From contig CANKJK010000003.1 in the NCBI GenBank assembly GCA_947482665.1, forward strand, positions 1 through 64,000: DNA of 64,000 bases. Direction: 5' to 3'. Below, piece by piece: positions 42,099 to 50,589 of the stretch; the first letter of the stretch is position 1, and every line of letters begins with the position of its first letter. Source of the stretch: Acidobacteriota bacterium. Its GTDB lineage: Bacteria; Acidobacteriota; Vicinamibacteria; Vicinamibacterales; UBA2999. A model generated the notes under the pieces. It had not been told where the DNA came from, did not search any database, and was given only the letters and a program-made list of their open reading frames with translations. Position numbers and translations under genes: made by a program.

Positions 42099-43304
42099 TT
42101 ACTTCTTCGCGACGGGGGCCGACTGGAGCAGGAAGCGCTGCACGCGCTTGCCCTCCCACGCCTCGCCCACGTACACGTTGCCCTGCAGGTCCGTCACGAT
42201 GCTGAACGCCTCGGTGAAGCCGCCACCAGCGTGGCTGCCGAAGCCGAACGAGCCCACCGTCTGCAGCGACTGCCGGTCGAGGATCCAGACCTTCTCGTTC
42301 ATGCCGTCCGCGACGTAGGCGTACTTCTGGTCCTTGTCGCGCGAGAAGGCGATGCCGTAGACCGACCCACCCTTGGTGCCTGGCGCCACCACACCCTGCT
42401 TCACGAACGTGCCATCCGTCTTGAAGACCTGGATACGGTTGTTCGCCTTGTCGCAGACGTAGAGCAGCTTGTCGTCGCTCTGGCCGATGCAGTGGACGTT
42501 GCCGAACTGCGGGCTGTCCGGATCGGGCGAATCCACCTTGGTCGGCACCGAGTCATCCGGCGCCTTGCCGTAGGCGCCCCAGTGCCGGAGGTACTTGCCG
42601 GTGGTGGCGTCGATGACGAGCACACGGCGGTTGTGGAGACCGTCGGCGATGTAGGCCTCGTTGGCCTTCACGTCGACGACCACGCCGGCCGCACCGCGCG
42701 CGTTCATCTTGTCGCTGCTGTCGGCCTTGCCCTGACCGGGCTTGCCGAACTGCACGATCTTCCGGCCGAAGCGCGAGAGCTTCAGGACCTGGCCGTCGCC
42801 ATGACCATCGGCACCGAGCCAGACGTTGTCCTGTCCGTCGACGAAGATACCGCGCTCACCGAACGGCGCCCCGCCAAGGGCGCCATCCACGCCCTTCGGC
42901 GCGGGCGTCGGCCAGTCGAAGGCGTCGGTCTTGCCGCCGTAGCCCTGCACCCAGTTGCCCTGCTGGTCGAACTCGATGACCGGCGGAGCGGGGCGGCAGC
43001 AACCCGCGACGGCGCCCTTCATGGCGCCGTAGCTGCCGTCAACGGCCTCGCGCTCGGAATCCTTCAACGTGCCAGGACGCTGCACGATCCAGATGTGATT
43101 GCGAGAGTCGACGGCAACGCCCACCACCTGCCCGATCTTCCAGTTGTTCGGGAAGGGCTTGGGGAACGATTTGTCGTACTTGAACTGCGGCACGGCCGAC
43201 TTGGCGGCCGGAGCAGCCTGCTGCGCAGCGACGCGCTGGCTGGCCGAGAATGCCACCAGCACGAGGGCGACGGCGCCCAGTGTCAGAACGATACGCGTCT
43301 TCAT
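42099..43304 (-). CDS. Secreted NHL-repeat beta-propeller protein (paralogue 1)
   Basis: A 401-residue protein with a signal peptide (TRIVLTLGAVALVLVAFSAS) and a six-bladed NHL propeller resembling peptidyl-alpha-hydroxyglycine amidating lyase. Blades are recognisable as IGQVVGVAVDSRNHIWIVQR, GIFVDGQDNVWLGADGHGDG, AYIADGLHNRRVLVIDATTG and YVADGMNEKVWILDRQSLQT. A vicinal cysteine pair lies in VAGCCRPAPPVIEFD. Exported, periplasmic or surface. Its ATG shares one base with the stop of a paralogue directly upstream (TAATG), so it is the second gene of a tandem pair. The catalytic metal site of the lyase cannot be confirmed. Confidence 0.85.
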   Translation of the reverse strand: MKTRIVLTLGAVALVLVAFSASQRVAAQQAAPAAKSAVPQFKYDKSFPKPFPNNWKIGQVVGVAVDSRNHIWIVQRPGTLKDSEREAVDGSYGAMKGAVAGCCRPAPPVIEFDQQGNWVQGYGGKTDAFDWPTPAPKGVDGALGGAPFGERGIFVDGQDNVWLGADGHGDGQVLKLSRFGRKIVQFGKPGQGKADSSDKMNARGAAGVVVDVKANEAYIADGLHNRRVLVIDATTGKYLRHWGAYGKAPDDSVPTKVDSPDPDSPQFGNVHCIGQSDDKLLYVCDKANNRIQVFKTDGTFVKQGVVAPGTKGGSVYGIAFSRDKDQKYAYVADGMNEKVWILDRQSLQTVGSFGFGSHAGGGFTEAFSIVTDLQGNVYVGEAWEGKRVQRFLLQSAPVAKK

Positions 43305-44497
43305 TACTGAGCCCTCATCCCCTTATAGAGGAACCGCTGCACGCGCTTCCCTTCCCACGTTTCCCCAATGTAGATATTGCCGCGCTGGTCGGTCGCGATG
43401 CTGTGCGGCGTCGTCATGCAGCCGCCGGCGTGACCGGCGCAGCCGAACGAGCCGACGATCTCCAGCGTCTTCCGCTCGAGGATCCAGACCTTCTCGTCGC
43501 GGCCATCAGGCACGTAGAGGTACTTCTGCTCGGGCTTCTGCGAGAGAGCCACGCCGAACACGGTGCCGCTCATCGAATGCGGCTCGATGAACCGCTCGCC
43601 GACGTAGGTGCCATCCACCTTGAAGTCCTGCACGCGGCTGTTGTTGCGGTCCGCCAGGTAGACGTGGCCGTCTTCGCTGACGGCAATGCCGTGCGGCGTC
43701 GAGAACTGCGGATTCGGCTTGTTCGGGTCGTAGGGCGGCGTCTTGGCGCTGTCGTCCGGGACCTTGCCGTAGGCGCCCCAGTGCCGCTTGTAGGCACCGG
43801 TCTTCTGGTCGACGACGAACACGCGGCGGTTCCCGTAACCATCCGAGACGTACGCCTCGCCCTTGTAGATCTGCACGCCGGTGGCCCGGCCCATGTCCTG
43901 GTGATCGTTGCTCGTCGGTCCCTTCAGGCCCGTGTGCCCGACCTGCAGGAGGAACTTGCCGCTGCGGGAGAACTTGAGCATCTGGCCATCGCCACTGCCC
44001 GTGCCCGTCAACCAGACGTTGTCCTCGTCATCCACGGCGATGCTGTGCATGCCGTTCGGCGAGCCACCACCCGTCGGGTCCTTGCTCTGCTCGCCCGCGG
44101 TGGGCCAGTCGTACTCGCCGTTCTTGGCGGGGCCGCCCCACGCCTGGATCAGATTGCCGGCAAAGTCGAACTCGATGACGTGCGGCGCCTTCACGCAGCA
44201 GTCGCCGCGGCCGCGCTCGGCCTCCAACTCATCGGGCCGGAGCGTTTCCGCACGATGCGCGATCCAGATGTGCTCTTTCTTGTCGACCGCCACGCCGACC
44301 ACCGTGCCGGTGTTCCACTTGTTCGGCAGCGGCATCTTCGGGAAGGTTTCGTCCCACTCGAAATACGGCACCATCTTGACGCCCGGCCGTGCCGGCGCGT
44401 CGGCCGCACCTGCACCCGCGCTCAGCGTCTGGTAGCCCACCAGCCCGGCTACGGCAGCCACTGCCGCGATCATTCCAGCTCGTTTCACAGTCATCAA
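43304..44497 (-). CDS. Secreted NHL-repeat beta-propeller protein (paralogue 2)
   Basis: A 397-residue homologue of the downstream gene, similar along its whole length: GTVVGVAVDKKEHIWIAHRA, IAVDDEDNVWLTGTGSGDGQ, VFVVDQKTGAYKRHWGAYGK, VPDGRDEKVWILERKTLEIV and the identical ending GETWEGKRVQRFLYKG (paralogue 1: GEAWEGKRVQRFLLQS). The cysteine pair is kept (GDCCVKAPHVIEFD). The N-terminal hydrophobic segment (GMIAAVAAVAGLVGYQTLSA) is a signal peptide or anchor. It is the first gene of the pair; tandem duplication followed by divergence is the simplest origin. Confidence 0.85.
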   Translation of the reverse strand: MMTVKRAGMIAAVAAVAGLVGYQTLSAGAGAADAPARPGVKMVPYFEWDETFPKMPLPNKWNTGTVVGVAVDKKEHIWIAHRAETLRPDELEAERGRGDCCVKAPHVIEFDFAGNLIQAWGGPAKNGEYDWPTAGEQSKDPTGGGSPNGMHSIAVDDEDNVWLTGTGSGDGQMLKFSRSGKFLLQVGHTGLKGPTSNDHQDMGRATGVQIYKGEAYVSDGYGNRRVFVVDQKTGAYKRHWGAYGKVPDDSAKTPPYDPNKPNPQFSTPHGIAVSEDGHVYLADRNNSRVQDFKVDGTYVGERFIEPHSMSGTVFGVALSQKPEQKYLYVPDGRDEKVWILERKTLEIVGSFGCAGHAGGCMTTPHSIATDQRGNIYIGETWEGKRVQRFLYKGMRAQ

Positions 44498-44625
44498 CAG
44501 CTCCCCCTCGCCTGCCCCAGTGGTGTGCGGGGCAGCGGCCCATGATACGTGGACTTCGGGTTCCAGGCGCAGGTTTGGGACGGCGCAAGTTGTCGCCAGC
44601 CTGGAGGGAGAGCGAAGCGTGAGGG

Positions 44626-44670
44626 GCGCGCCAGCCCTGGGGTGCCCGATACCCCCCGCGGCTGGCGCGC
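44626..44670 (-). terminator. Strong hairpin downstream of the giant secreted protein gene
   Basis: GCGCGCCAGCC (44626-44636) and GGCTGGCGCGC (44660-44670) are perfectly complementary, with a GGGG/CCCC pairing inside the loop. It begins 20 nt after the stop of the 1,623-residue gene on the minus strand. There is no T-run. Confidence 0.5.
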
Positions 44671-44689
44671 GTGTGTGATGCCCCGGCGG

Positions 44690-47600
44690 TTACAGGCCGG
44701 ACCCGGTCAGGGTCACGGTGGCCGTCGGGTTGGTCGCGCCGCTCACAATCGTCAGGGTGCCGGCGCGCGAACCGGCCATGGACGGCGTGAGCGTGAGTTG
44801 GACCGTGCACGACCCGTTGACCGATCCCACTTTCGCCGGCACCGAGGACCCGCACGTGCTGCCGGTGACCGTGAAGTCGCGGCTGCTGGTCTGGAGGTCC
44901 GTGAGCGGAATCGCCATGCCGCTTACATTCGTCAGCGTCACCGAACGCGCCGAACTCGCGGTGCCGACCGGCACGTTGCCAAAGTCGACCACCGAGACCG
45001 AGGTGGCCAGGACCAGCGTGCCCGTGCCCGTGAGCGACACGGTGACCGCGCTGTTGGTGGCGTCACTGAGGATGGTCAGCGTGCCCGTCCGCGTCCCGGC
45101 CGCGCCGGGCGTGAATGTCAACTGCACGATGCAGGAGCCGTTGGTGGCGCCCACCTTGGCGGGCACCGCAGTGCCGCAGGTGCTGCCCGTGATGATGAAT
45201 TCGGCGCTGCCCGTCGCAATACTGGTCAGCGCCATCGGCACCCCACTGGCGTTGTTGAGCGAGACGGTCTGGGTGGAGCTGGTCAGGGCCAGGGGCATGT
45301 TGCCGAACTGGATGGCCGACATACCCGTGGCCAGGACCAGCGTGCCCGCACCCGCCAGCGACACCGTCGGCGCGTTGGTCGCGCCGCTCTGAATCGCCAG
45401 CGTCGCCGTCCGCGCCCCCACGACGCTCGGGGTGAACGCGATCTGCACGGTGCACATGCCGTTGGTCGTGCCCACGCGAGCCGGGACGGCCGTTCCGCAC
45501 GTGCCGCCGATGATTACGAACTCGCGGCTACCGGTGGAGATGCTGGTCAGCGGGATCGGAGCGCCATTCGCGTTCTGGAGCGACACCCACTGCATCGAGC
45601 TGGTCAAGGCCAGTGGCATGTTGCCGAACTGCATGGCGGACATGCCGGTCGCGAGGACGAACGTGCCCGCGGCGCTCAGGCTCACCGTGTGAGGACTGCC
45701 GGCGGCCTCACTGGTAATCGTCAGCGCTCCGGGACGTGACCCGGCCGCGGACGGCGTGAACGTCACCAGGATGGTGCAGGAACCGCTGGCGGGAACGGCC
45801 GTCGTGCAGGTGCCTCCCCCAACCGTGTAGTCAGACGCACCCGACGTGATCTGGATGGCCGACAGTGGCACGGGCACGCTGTTCGCGTTGCTGAGCGTCA
45901 CCGTCTTCGCGGTGCTGGGAATGCCCACCGCGCTGTTCCCGAACGACAGGCTCGAGACCGACAGCGAGATGCTGTAGCTGCCCACGCCGGTCAACGGGAC
46001 GGACGGGGTGTCATCGGCCGCGCTCGTGATGATGAGACGGCCCGCACTCGCCCCCAGGGTCGACGGCGCGAACTTCACCGTCACGGTGCAGGAGAGTCCC
46101 GCACCCAGTGATGAGCCGCAGGTGCTCGTCTGGCTGTAGCCGGTACCGCTGACGCCCAGGCTCAGCCCTGTCACGGCCAGGCCATTCGGATTGGTCAGCG
46201 TGACCGTCCTGGTGACGCCGGCGGTGCCGCGCGCCACATTGCCGAAGTCTAGACTCCCTGGCGCGGCGAGCAGCGCGAAGGTGCCGGTGCCCTTGAGGAG
46301 CAGGGGCATGGTCCGGCCATTCACGTCGGTCACCGTGACCGTGGACCACACGGTGGTGCCCGCCAGCGGAGCGTGTTCCACCGGAGCAAACGAGACCGTC
46401 ACCGAGCACGATGCCGCCGCGTTCGGATTGTTGGCGTCATACGCAGCCAGCGTCCGGTTGCCGCAGGTGTCATCCGCGAGCGTGAAGGGGCCCTGCGGGA
46501 GACTCACCGGCCGAACGCCCGTCTGAATCGACTCGCCGCTCACGTTCACGAACGTGAAGGTCTTCTGCGTGCTCGTCGTCCCGACCGCGACGCTGCCCAT
46601 GTCGAAGATGAAGGGCTGCCAGGGCGTCCGTGGTCCGGAAATCGGCGTCACCTGAGGACGGTCCGCCTTGTTGTGCGTGACCACCAGTTGCCCGGTCCGC
46701 ACGACGGTCGGCACGTAGGCAGCCGAGGGCGCGAAGCTCAGGGTGATGGTGCACGACGCGCCGCTGGCCACGGTGGGCTGACAGGTGTCGCTCACCCAGC
46801 GGAACGCGTCGTCGCCCGTCACGGCGATGGAGGCCACCGTCAGCGGTCCATCTCCGACGTAGCGGAGCGTCACCTGACGGGTCATCGGACTCGTCACGCC
46901 CGCGAGGGTCGGCAGCCACGGGGCGAACGTCGTCCCCGCCTCGCCGATGGTCACGCCGGTGATGTTGAACGCGCCCGTGGAGGCCGGGGCGAGCCCGTTC
47001 GCCCGCGCCGTCAGCACGTAGCCGATTCCCGCCTGGTCAAGGGACAGGTCGCTGAAGGTTGCGACACCCCCAGCCACGCGGACCGGCGTCGCACCGCCCA
47101 GCGTGGCGCCCGCCCGATTCGTCGCCAGCACCAGCGAGACCACGGTCCCGTTGTCGCCCGAGGCGAGATTGTTGTTCGCATCGAACACCTGCACCGTGAC
47201 CGGCGCGAGACGCGTCCCGGCGGGGCTCGTCACAGGCGACGACACGAAGGCCATCCGAACGGCCGCACCCGGGAGGAACTGGACCGAGGCCGCCTGCGCG
47301 ACCGTGATGGCGTCTGTCAGATCCGTCGCGACAAACGTCACCGCACCAGCCGTGACCGAACGCACCGCGAAGCTGGCGGCGCCCGACGCATCAGTGGTGC
47401 CCTGCAACGTGGTCACAACGGCCACGCCCGGACCACCGGCCTGCGCCAGGGAGACCATCTTGCCGCTCACTGGATTCCCATTCGGGTCCAGCAGCGTCAC
47501 CACCACCGAGGACGGCGTCAGTCCGTCCGCGGGTACCGCGGCCGGCAGAACGCTCACCGACGACCGCGTCGACGAGACAGCCTGCGTAATCGTGAAGGCC

Positions 47601-49561
47601 CCCGGCTCCGCCGTGAGGTCGTAGTTGCTCACGCCCGCGCCACTGGCGCTTGGTGTCAGCACGTAGCTGCCCACCGTCTCGCCCGTCGTGCGCGTCGCCG
47701 CCAGGGTCAGCCCCGCCACGTCCGCCGACAGCAGGCCGGTCTGCGTCACCGTGAAGGCCGGATCCGCCGTGCCGTAGCTCTTCGTCGCGTCCGCGACGCG
47801 CAGCGTCGCGGTCTTTGGCGTGATGTCCGCCGTCGTGCTGACCAGACTGGTCACCGTGTAGTTCCCCGCGCGGCTGCCCGCGAGCGTCACGGTCGTCGTG
47901 GCCGCTACTCCCCGGCCCGCCGCCGCGGCGGCAAACACGCCCGTCGCGCTGCAGCTCACCAGGCCCGCATCACCCGCGGCCACGCCGCTCAGCGTGCACC
48001 CCGTGACCGTCGCGGCCGTTGTGCCGTCATACACCTTGTTCGACACGGTCACCGTCGCCGTCAGCGCCCGCCGGGTCAACCAGGTGAACGATGCCGGAGT
48101 CGCGTCAACATTGCCGGCGCTATCAATAGCCCGCACCTGAAGCGTGTGGGAGCCGGGAGTGAGGCCGGAAAGCGCAAATGGGCTCACGCAGTCCGCGAAG
48201 CCATTGCCATCGAGCTGACACGCGAAGGTGGCACTCTCGGACGCATGAAATCTGAACCCGGGATTGGTGTCGTACGTGGGGTTGGACGGCGCGGCGTCTA
48301 GCAGTGTGTCCGGGGCCGTCGTATCGACCGTCCACGACGCACTGGCCGGGGTCTGATCCGTGTATCCGGCCGGGTTCTTCGCGCGCACCTTATAGGTGTG
48401 GCTTCCATCGGTGAGACCCGATGCGCTCGAGGGACTCACGCAAGCGCTCCACGCACCTGCGTCCAGCTGGCACTCAAACGTGCTGCCGGCATCGGTCGCG
48501 TGGAAAAAGAACGACGCGAGCGTGTCGCGCACGAGGCTGCCGGGCCAGCTGTCCAGCACGGTGTCTGGCGCGCCGTCCGTGACAGTGAACCCGTTACTGA
48601 CTCCGGCCGCGCCGGACGCGCCCAGGACGCCAATCGTCTGTGCCGTGCCCTGGGCGGACACCGTCACCGTGTCCGTGCGAACGCCATCAACGAATGAGCC
48701 GGATGTCGCGGGCGTGATCGTGCCTGCCGTTGTGGAGAATTGCACGGGTCCCGTGAAGCCCGTCGCCGTGCTGTTGTCTGCGTACTGGGCGGTCACCTTG
48801 ACGCCAAACGGCGCGCCGGCGCGTTGCGTGCCGATGTCTCCCCCGTTGGCGGCTTCCACGCGGAAGTGATCTGTCAGGGCCTTCTGCACCGTCAGCGTAA
48901 AGGATGTGGCCTGGGCCTGCGCACCGATGCCGCTGGCGTACACGGTGATGGGATAGGCTCCGGGTTGAATCGTGGAGTCCGTCACGAGACTCAGCACGGT
49001 GGAACACGTGGGCGAGCAGGAATCGGGCGACAGAGAGACGCGACTCCCGTCTGGCACGCCGACGAGGTCGAATACCACGGTGCCGGTCGTGGTGCCTGAG
49101 GCCAACTTCGCCGAGAGCACCTCGGTCGCGGTCTGACCAGGAGAGATGGACTTGTCACCGTCTCCCGACAGCGAAAAGCTGAAGAGGAAGCCCTTCACGA
49201 TCAGGGACTGCTTGGCAACAAACGACGCCGCTTGCGTGGAGTCGTTAAAGTTGCCGCTGAAGTCTTCCGACATCTGGACCACCTGGAACGTGCCGTCGTC
49301 GTTGACGAAGCAGGTGCCGTAGTGGGTCAGGTTGTTGTCGACGGCGAGATCCGCGCCCGAGATGTGGGCGCAGGGGTCGCTCTTGGGTCCGTCAAGGTTG
49401 ATCCAGAACACCGAGTAGAAGTGGCTGGAGACCACGTCGGTGACGGACACGGCGCCGCCAATGGCGGGGTGCGTGTCCGAGAGCGAGAGAGCGAGCGACG
49501 GGCCGGCCAGGCCCCAGAGCACGACGGCACACGCCAGCAGACAACGACGGATCAACAACAT
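44690..49561 (-). CDS. Giant secreted multidomain protein with MBG, Ig-like and seven choice-of-anchor-D (ASH-like) repeats
   Basis: About 1,623 residues. A signal peptide (LLIRRCLLACAVVLWGLAGP) is followed by a ~170-residue N-terminal domain. Then come Ig-like segments, including two similar units with SGLTDGSHTYKVRAKNPAGY and SGLTPGSHTLQVRAIDSAGN. An MBG-type domain follows (KVYDGTTAATVTGC, DATKSYGTADPAFTVTQTGL), then Big-like domains. From about residue 900 seven ~100-residue choice-of-anchor-D repeats run to the C terminus, each with a xFGNxxxG core and CxVxxxFxP (FGNVARGTAG; CTVTVKFAPS). No LPXTG, PEP-CTERM or outer-membrane anchor is visible at the C terminus, so secretion and retention are unexplained. 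ATG 49561 preferred over GTG 49570. Likely an adhesin or surface fibre. Confidence 0.9.
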   Translation of the reverse strand: MLLIRRCLLACAVVLWGLAGPSLALSLSDTHPAIGGAVSVTDVVSSHFYSVFWINLDGPKSDPCAHISGADLAVDNNLTHYGTCFVNDDGTFQVVQMSEDFSGNFNDSTQAASFVAKQSLIVKGFLFSFSLSGDGDKSISPGQTATEVLSAKLASGTTTGTVVFDLVGVPDGSRVSLSPDSCSPTCSTVLSLVTDSTIQPGAYPITVYASGIGAQAQATSFTLTVQKALTDHFRVEAANGGDIGTQRAGAPFGVKVTAQYADNSTATGFTGPVQFSTTAGTITPATSGSFVDGVRTDTVTVSAQGTAQTIGVLGASGAAGVSNGFTVTDGAPDTVLDSWPGSLVRDTLASFFFHATDAGSTFECQLDAGAWSACVSPSSASGLTDGSHTYKVRAKNPAGYTDQTPASASWTVDTTAPDTLLDAAPSNPTYDTNPGFRFHASESATFACQLDGNGFADCVSPFALSGLTPGSHTLQVRAIDSAGNVDATPASFTWLTRRALTATVTVSNKVYDGTTAATVTGCTLSGVAAGDAGLVSCSATGVFAAAAAGRGVAATTTVTLAGSRAGNYTVTSLVSTTADITPKTATLRVADATKSYGTADPAFTVTQTGLLSADVAGLTLAATRTTGETVGSYVLTPSASGAGVSNYDLTAEPGAFTITQAVSSTRSSVSVLPAAVPADGLTPSSVVVTLLDPNGNPVSGKMVSLAQAGGPGVAVVTTLQGTTDASGAASFAVRSVTAGAVTFVATDLTDAITVAQAASVQFLPGAAVRMAFVSSPVTSPAGTRLAPVTVQVFDANNNLASGDNGTVVSLVLATNRAGATLGGATPVRVAGGVATFSDLSLDQAGIGYVLTARANGLAPASTGAFNITGVTIGEAGTTFAPWLPTLAGVTSPMTRQVTLRYVGDGPLTVASIAVTGDDAFRWVSDTCQPTVASGASCTITLSFAPSAAYVPTVVRTGQLVVTHNKADRPQVTPISGPRTPWQPFIFDMGSVAVGTTSTQKTFTFVNVSGESIQTGVRPVSLPQGPFTLADDTCGNRTLAAYDANNPNAAASCSVTVSFAPVEHAPLAGTTVWSTVTVTDVNGRTMPLLLKGTGTFALLAAPGSLDFGNVARGTAGVTRTVTLTNPNGLAVTGLSLGVSGTGYSQTSTCGSSLGAGLSCTVTVKFAPSTLGASAGRLIITSAADDTPSVPLTGVGSYSISLSVSSLSFGNSAVGIPSTAKTVTLSNANSVPVPLSAIQITSGASDYTVGGGTCTTAVPASGSCTILVTFTPSAAGSRPGALTITSEAAGSPHTVSLSAAGTFVLATGMSAMQFGNMPLALTSSMQWVSLQNANGAPIPLTSISTGSREFVIIGGTCGTAVPARVGTTNGMCTVQIAFTPSVVGARTATLAIQSGATNAPTVSLAGAGTLVLATGMSAIQFGNMPLALTSSTQTVSLNNASGVPMALTSIATGSAEFIITGSTCGTAVPAKVGATNGSCIVQLTFTPGAAGTRTGTLTILSDATNSAVTVSLTGTGTLVLATSVSVVDFGNVPVGTASSARSVTLTNVSGMAIPLTDLQTSSRDFTVTGSTCGSSVPAKVGSVNGSCTVQLTLTPSMAGSRAGTLTIVSGATNPTATVTLTGSGL
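44699..45665 (-). repeat. Tandem coding repeats: last three choice-of-anchor-D units
   Basis: Three consecutive ~320-bp units encode the last repeats of the giant protein. Two share long identical protein stretches (ATGMSA-[IM]-QFGNMPLALTSS, then TCGTAVPA) and obvious DNA similarity (GGCATGTTGCCGAACTG appears in both). The remaining four repeats are far more diverged. This points to recent local duplication at the 3' end of the gene. Confidence 0.7.
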
Positions 49562-49643
49562 GAGGCACACCTGCCAGCGCCGAGGCGTCTGGTCCTGAAG
49601 AAGTGAGAGCGATGTCGCAGGGACATCACCGATGGGCGGGCGC

Positions 49644-50147
49644 TTAGTAGGTGCCCTGGAAGCCGAAGTTGATGAAGCCGGAGCAGGTGCCCACTTCTAC
49701 GAACGAGACCTGAATGGAGTCCCCCGGGTTGACGGTCACCGCGCTGGTCGTATTCGCGCAGGTCTTCTTGCTGGTCGGCGTGATGGAGCAGGACAGCGCC
49801 GTTGAGGCATAGGCCCCGGTGCCGCCGGGCGAGACCTTCACGACGAACGAGCAGGTCGAGGCCGTCGCCGGCGCCGTGGCCTGGAAGGCGTAGAGGTTGC
49901 TGAGCGTCATCGCGAAAGGCACGCGCTGGCCGACCGCGGCCGTCGTGGTGCTGCTGCAGACGCCACCGCTCGGCGGACAGACCGCGTTTGCCGTCAGGGC
50001 CGCTGAACTGGCTCCGCCGAACGCGACCTTGCCCTGCGCGTGGGCGCTGCGCGTGCCGACGAGTGCGAGAAAGAGAATCGCCAGCGCCATGGGAACAAGG
50101 CGTGGTGCGGAGAAGCGGTGCGACGGGCGGCCGTTGAGGGTCGACAT
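49644..50147 (-). CDS. Small secreted protein, unknown family
   Basis: A 167-residue protein with a long signal peptide (RLVPMALAILFLALVGTRSA, cleavage near A-H-A-Q). The mature part is Ser/Thr/Ala-rich with two probable disulfide pairs (VCPPSGGVCSST and, later, SCSITPTSKKTCANT) and ends INFGFQGTY. The beta-rich, cysteine-paired pattern resembles small surface or pilus-like subunits, but no family is recognised. AAGGA lies 7 nt before ATG 50147. The gene is 82 nt upstream of the giant secreted protein gene on the same strand, so the two may be co-expressed. Confidence 0.75.
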   Translation of the reverse strand: MSTLNGRPSHRFSAPRLVPMALAILFLALVGTRSAHAQGKVAFGGASSAALTANAVCPPSGGVCSSTTTAAVGQRVPFAMTLSNLYAFQATAPATASTCSFVVKVSPGGTGAYASTALSCSITPTSKKTCANTTSAVTVNPGDSIQVSFVEVGTCSGFINFGFQGTY

Positions 50148-50589
50148 GAGTGAGTCCTTGCTGCCAGGGCCCTGCCACGAACAGTCGTGGCGCCGGGCGT
50201 TATCGAGGTTGAAGTCACGCCACCGCGACCTGTTCGTGGTGGCATCTCTCAAATTGGCAAGGGCGATGCCAGGCTGGATCACGCGACAACGCCACGCAGG
50301 GTGACGCCCTTTCGAGCGAGGCCTTGGGATCGACACAGTGCACTGACTCAGAGTGAGGCGGGTGAGTCACTCGCGGCCTCTCACGAGTCCTTGCACGATC
50401 AACCCAATGCGAGCACGGCTCCGCCGCGCGCGCGTCACCGCGCGCCATATCGGATGTCCTCGGAGAAATGACGCGCGTGGCGCGTGAACGACGCGCCGCC
50501 TTTTCAGGAGAGCGCCGTGCGCGTGTGCGCGTCGCAGAGAGCAGTGAGGTGAATGCCGAGTAGACGAGCGCTCCCGCGCGGCGGACCGC
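50148..50589. other. Intergenic region without a convincing gene
   Basis: This 442-nt gap separates the small secreted protein gene from the exopolysaccharide operon. No reading frame has recognisable protein features. It contains TGACTCA/TGAGTCA inverted half-sites (near 50343-50370), a GC-rich hairpin with alternating GC runs near 50425-50445, and further GACGCGC repeats near 50470-50500. A weak sigma-54-like match (TGGCAGGGCCCTGGCA, minus strand, 50162-50177) lies just upstream of the 50147 start, but it overlaps that gene's ribosome-binding region and I do not trust it. Confidence 0.4.

Noticed and set aside
46373-48301. 642-residue open frame on the plus strand opposite the giant secreted protein
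   Set aside because: It is an Arg/His-rich shadow of the real minus-strand gene, with no domain, no ribosome-binding site and composition typical of antisense frames in GC-rich DNA.
50162-50177. Sigma-54-like match upstream of the small secreted protein gene
   Set aside because: Two core mismatches, no GAGAC array upstream, and the predicted start would remove the gene's clear AAGGA ribosome-binding site.
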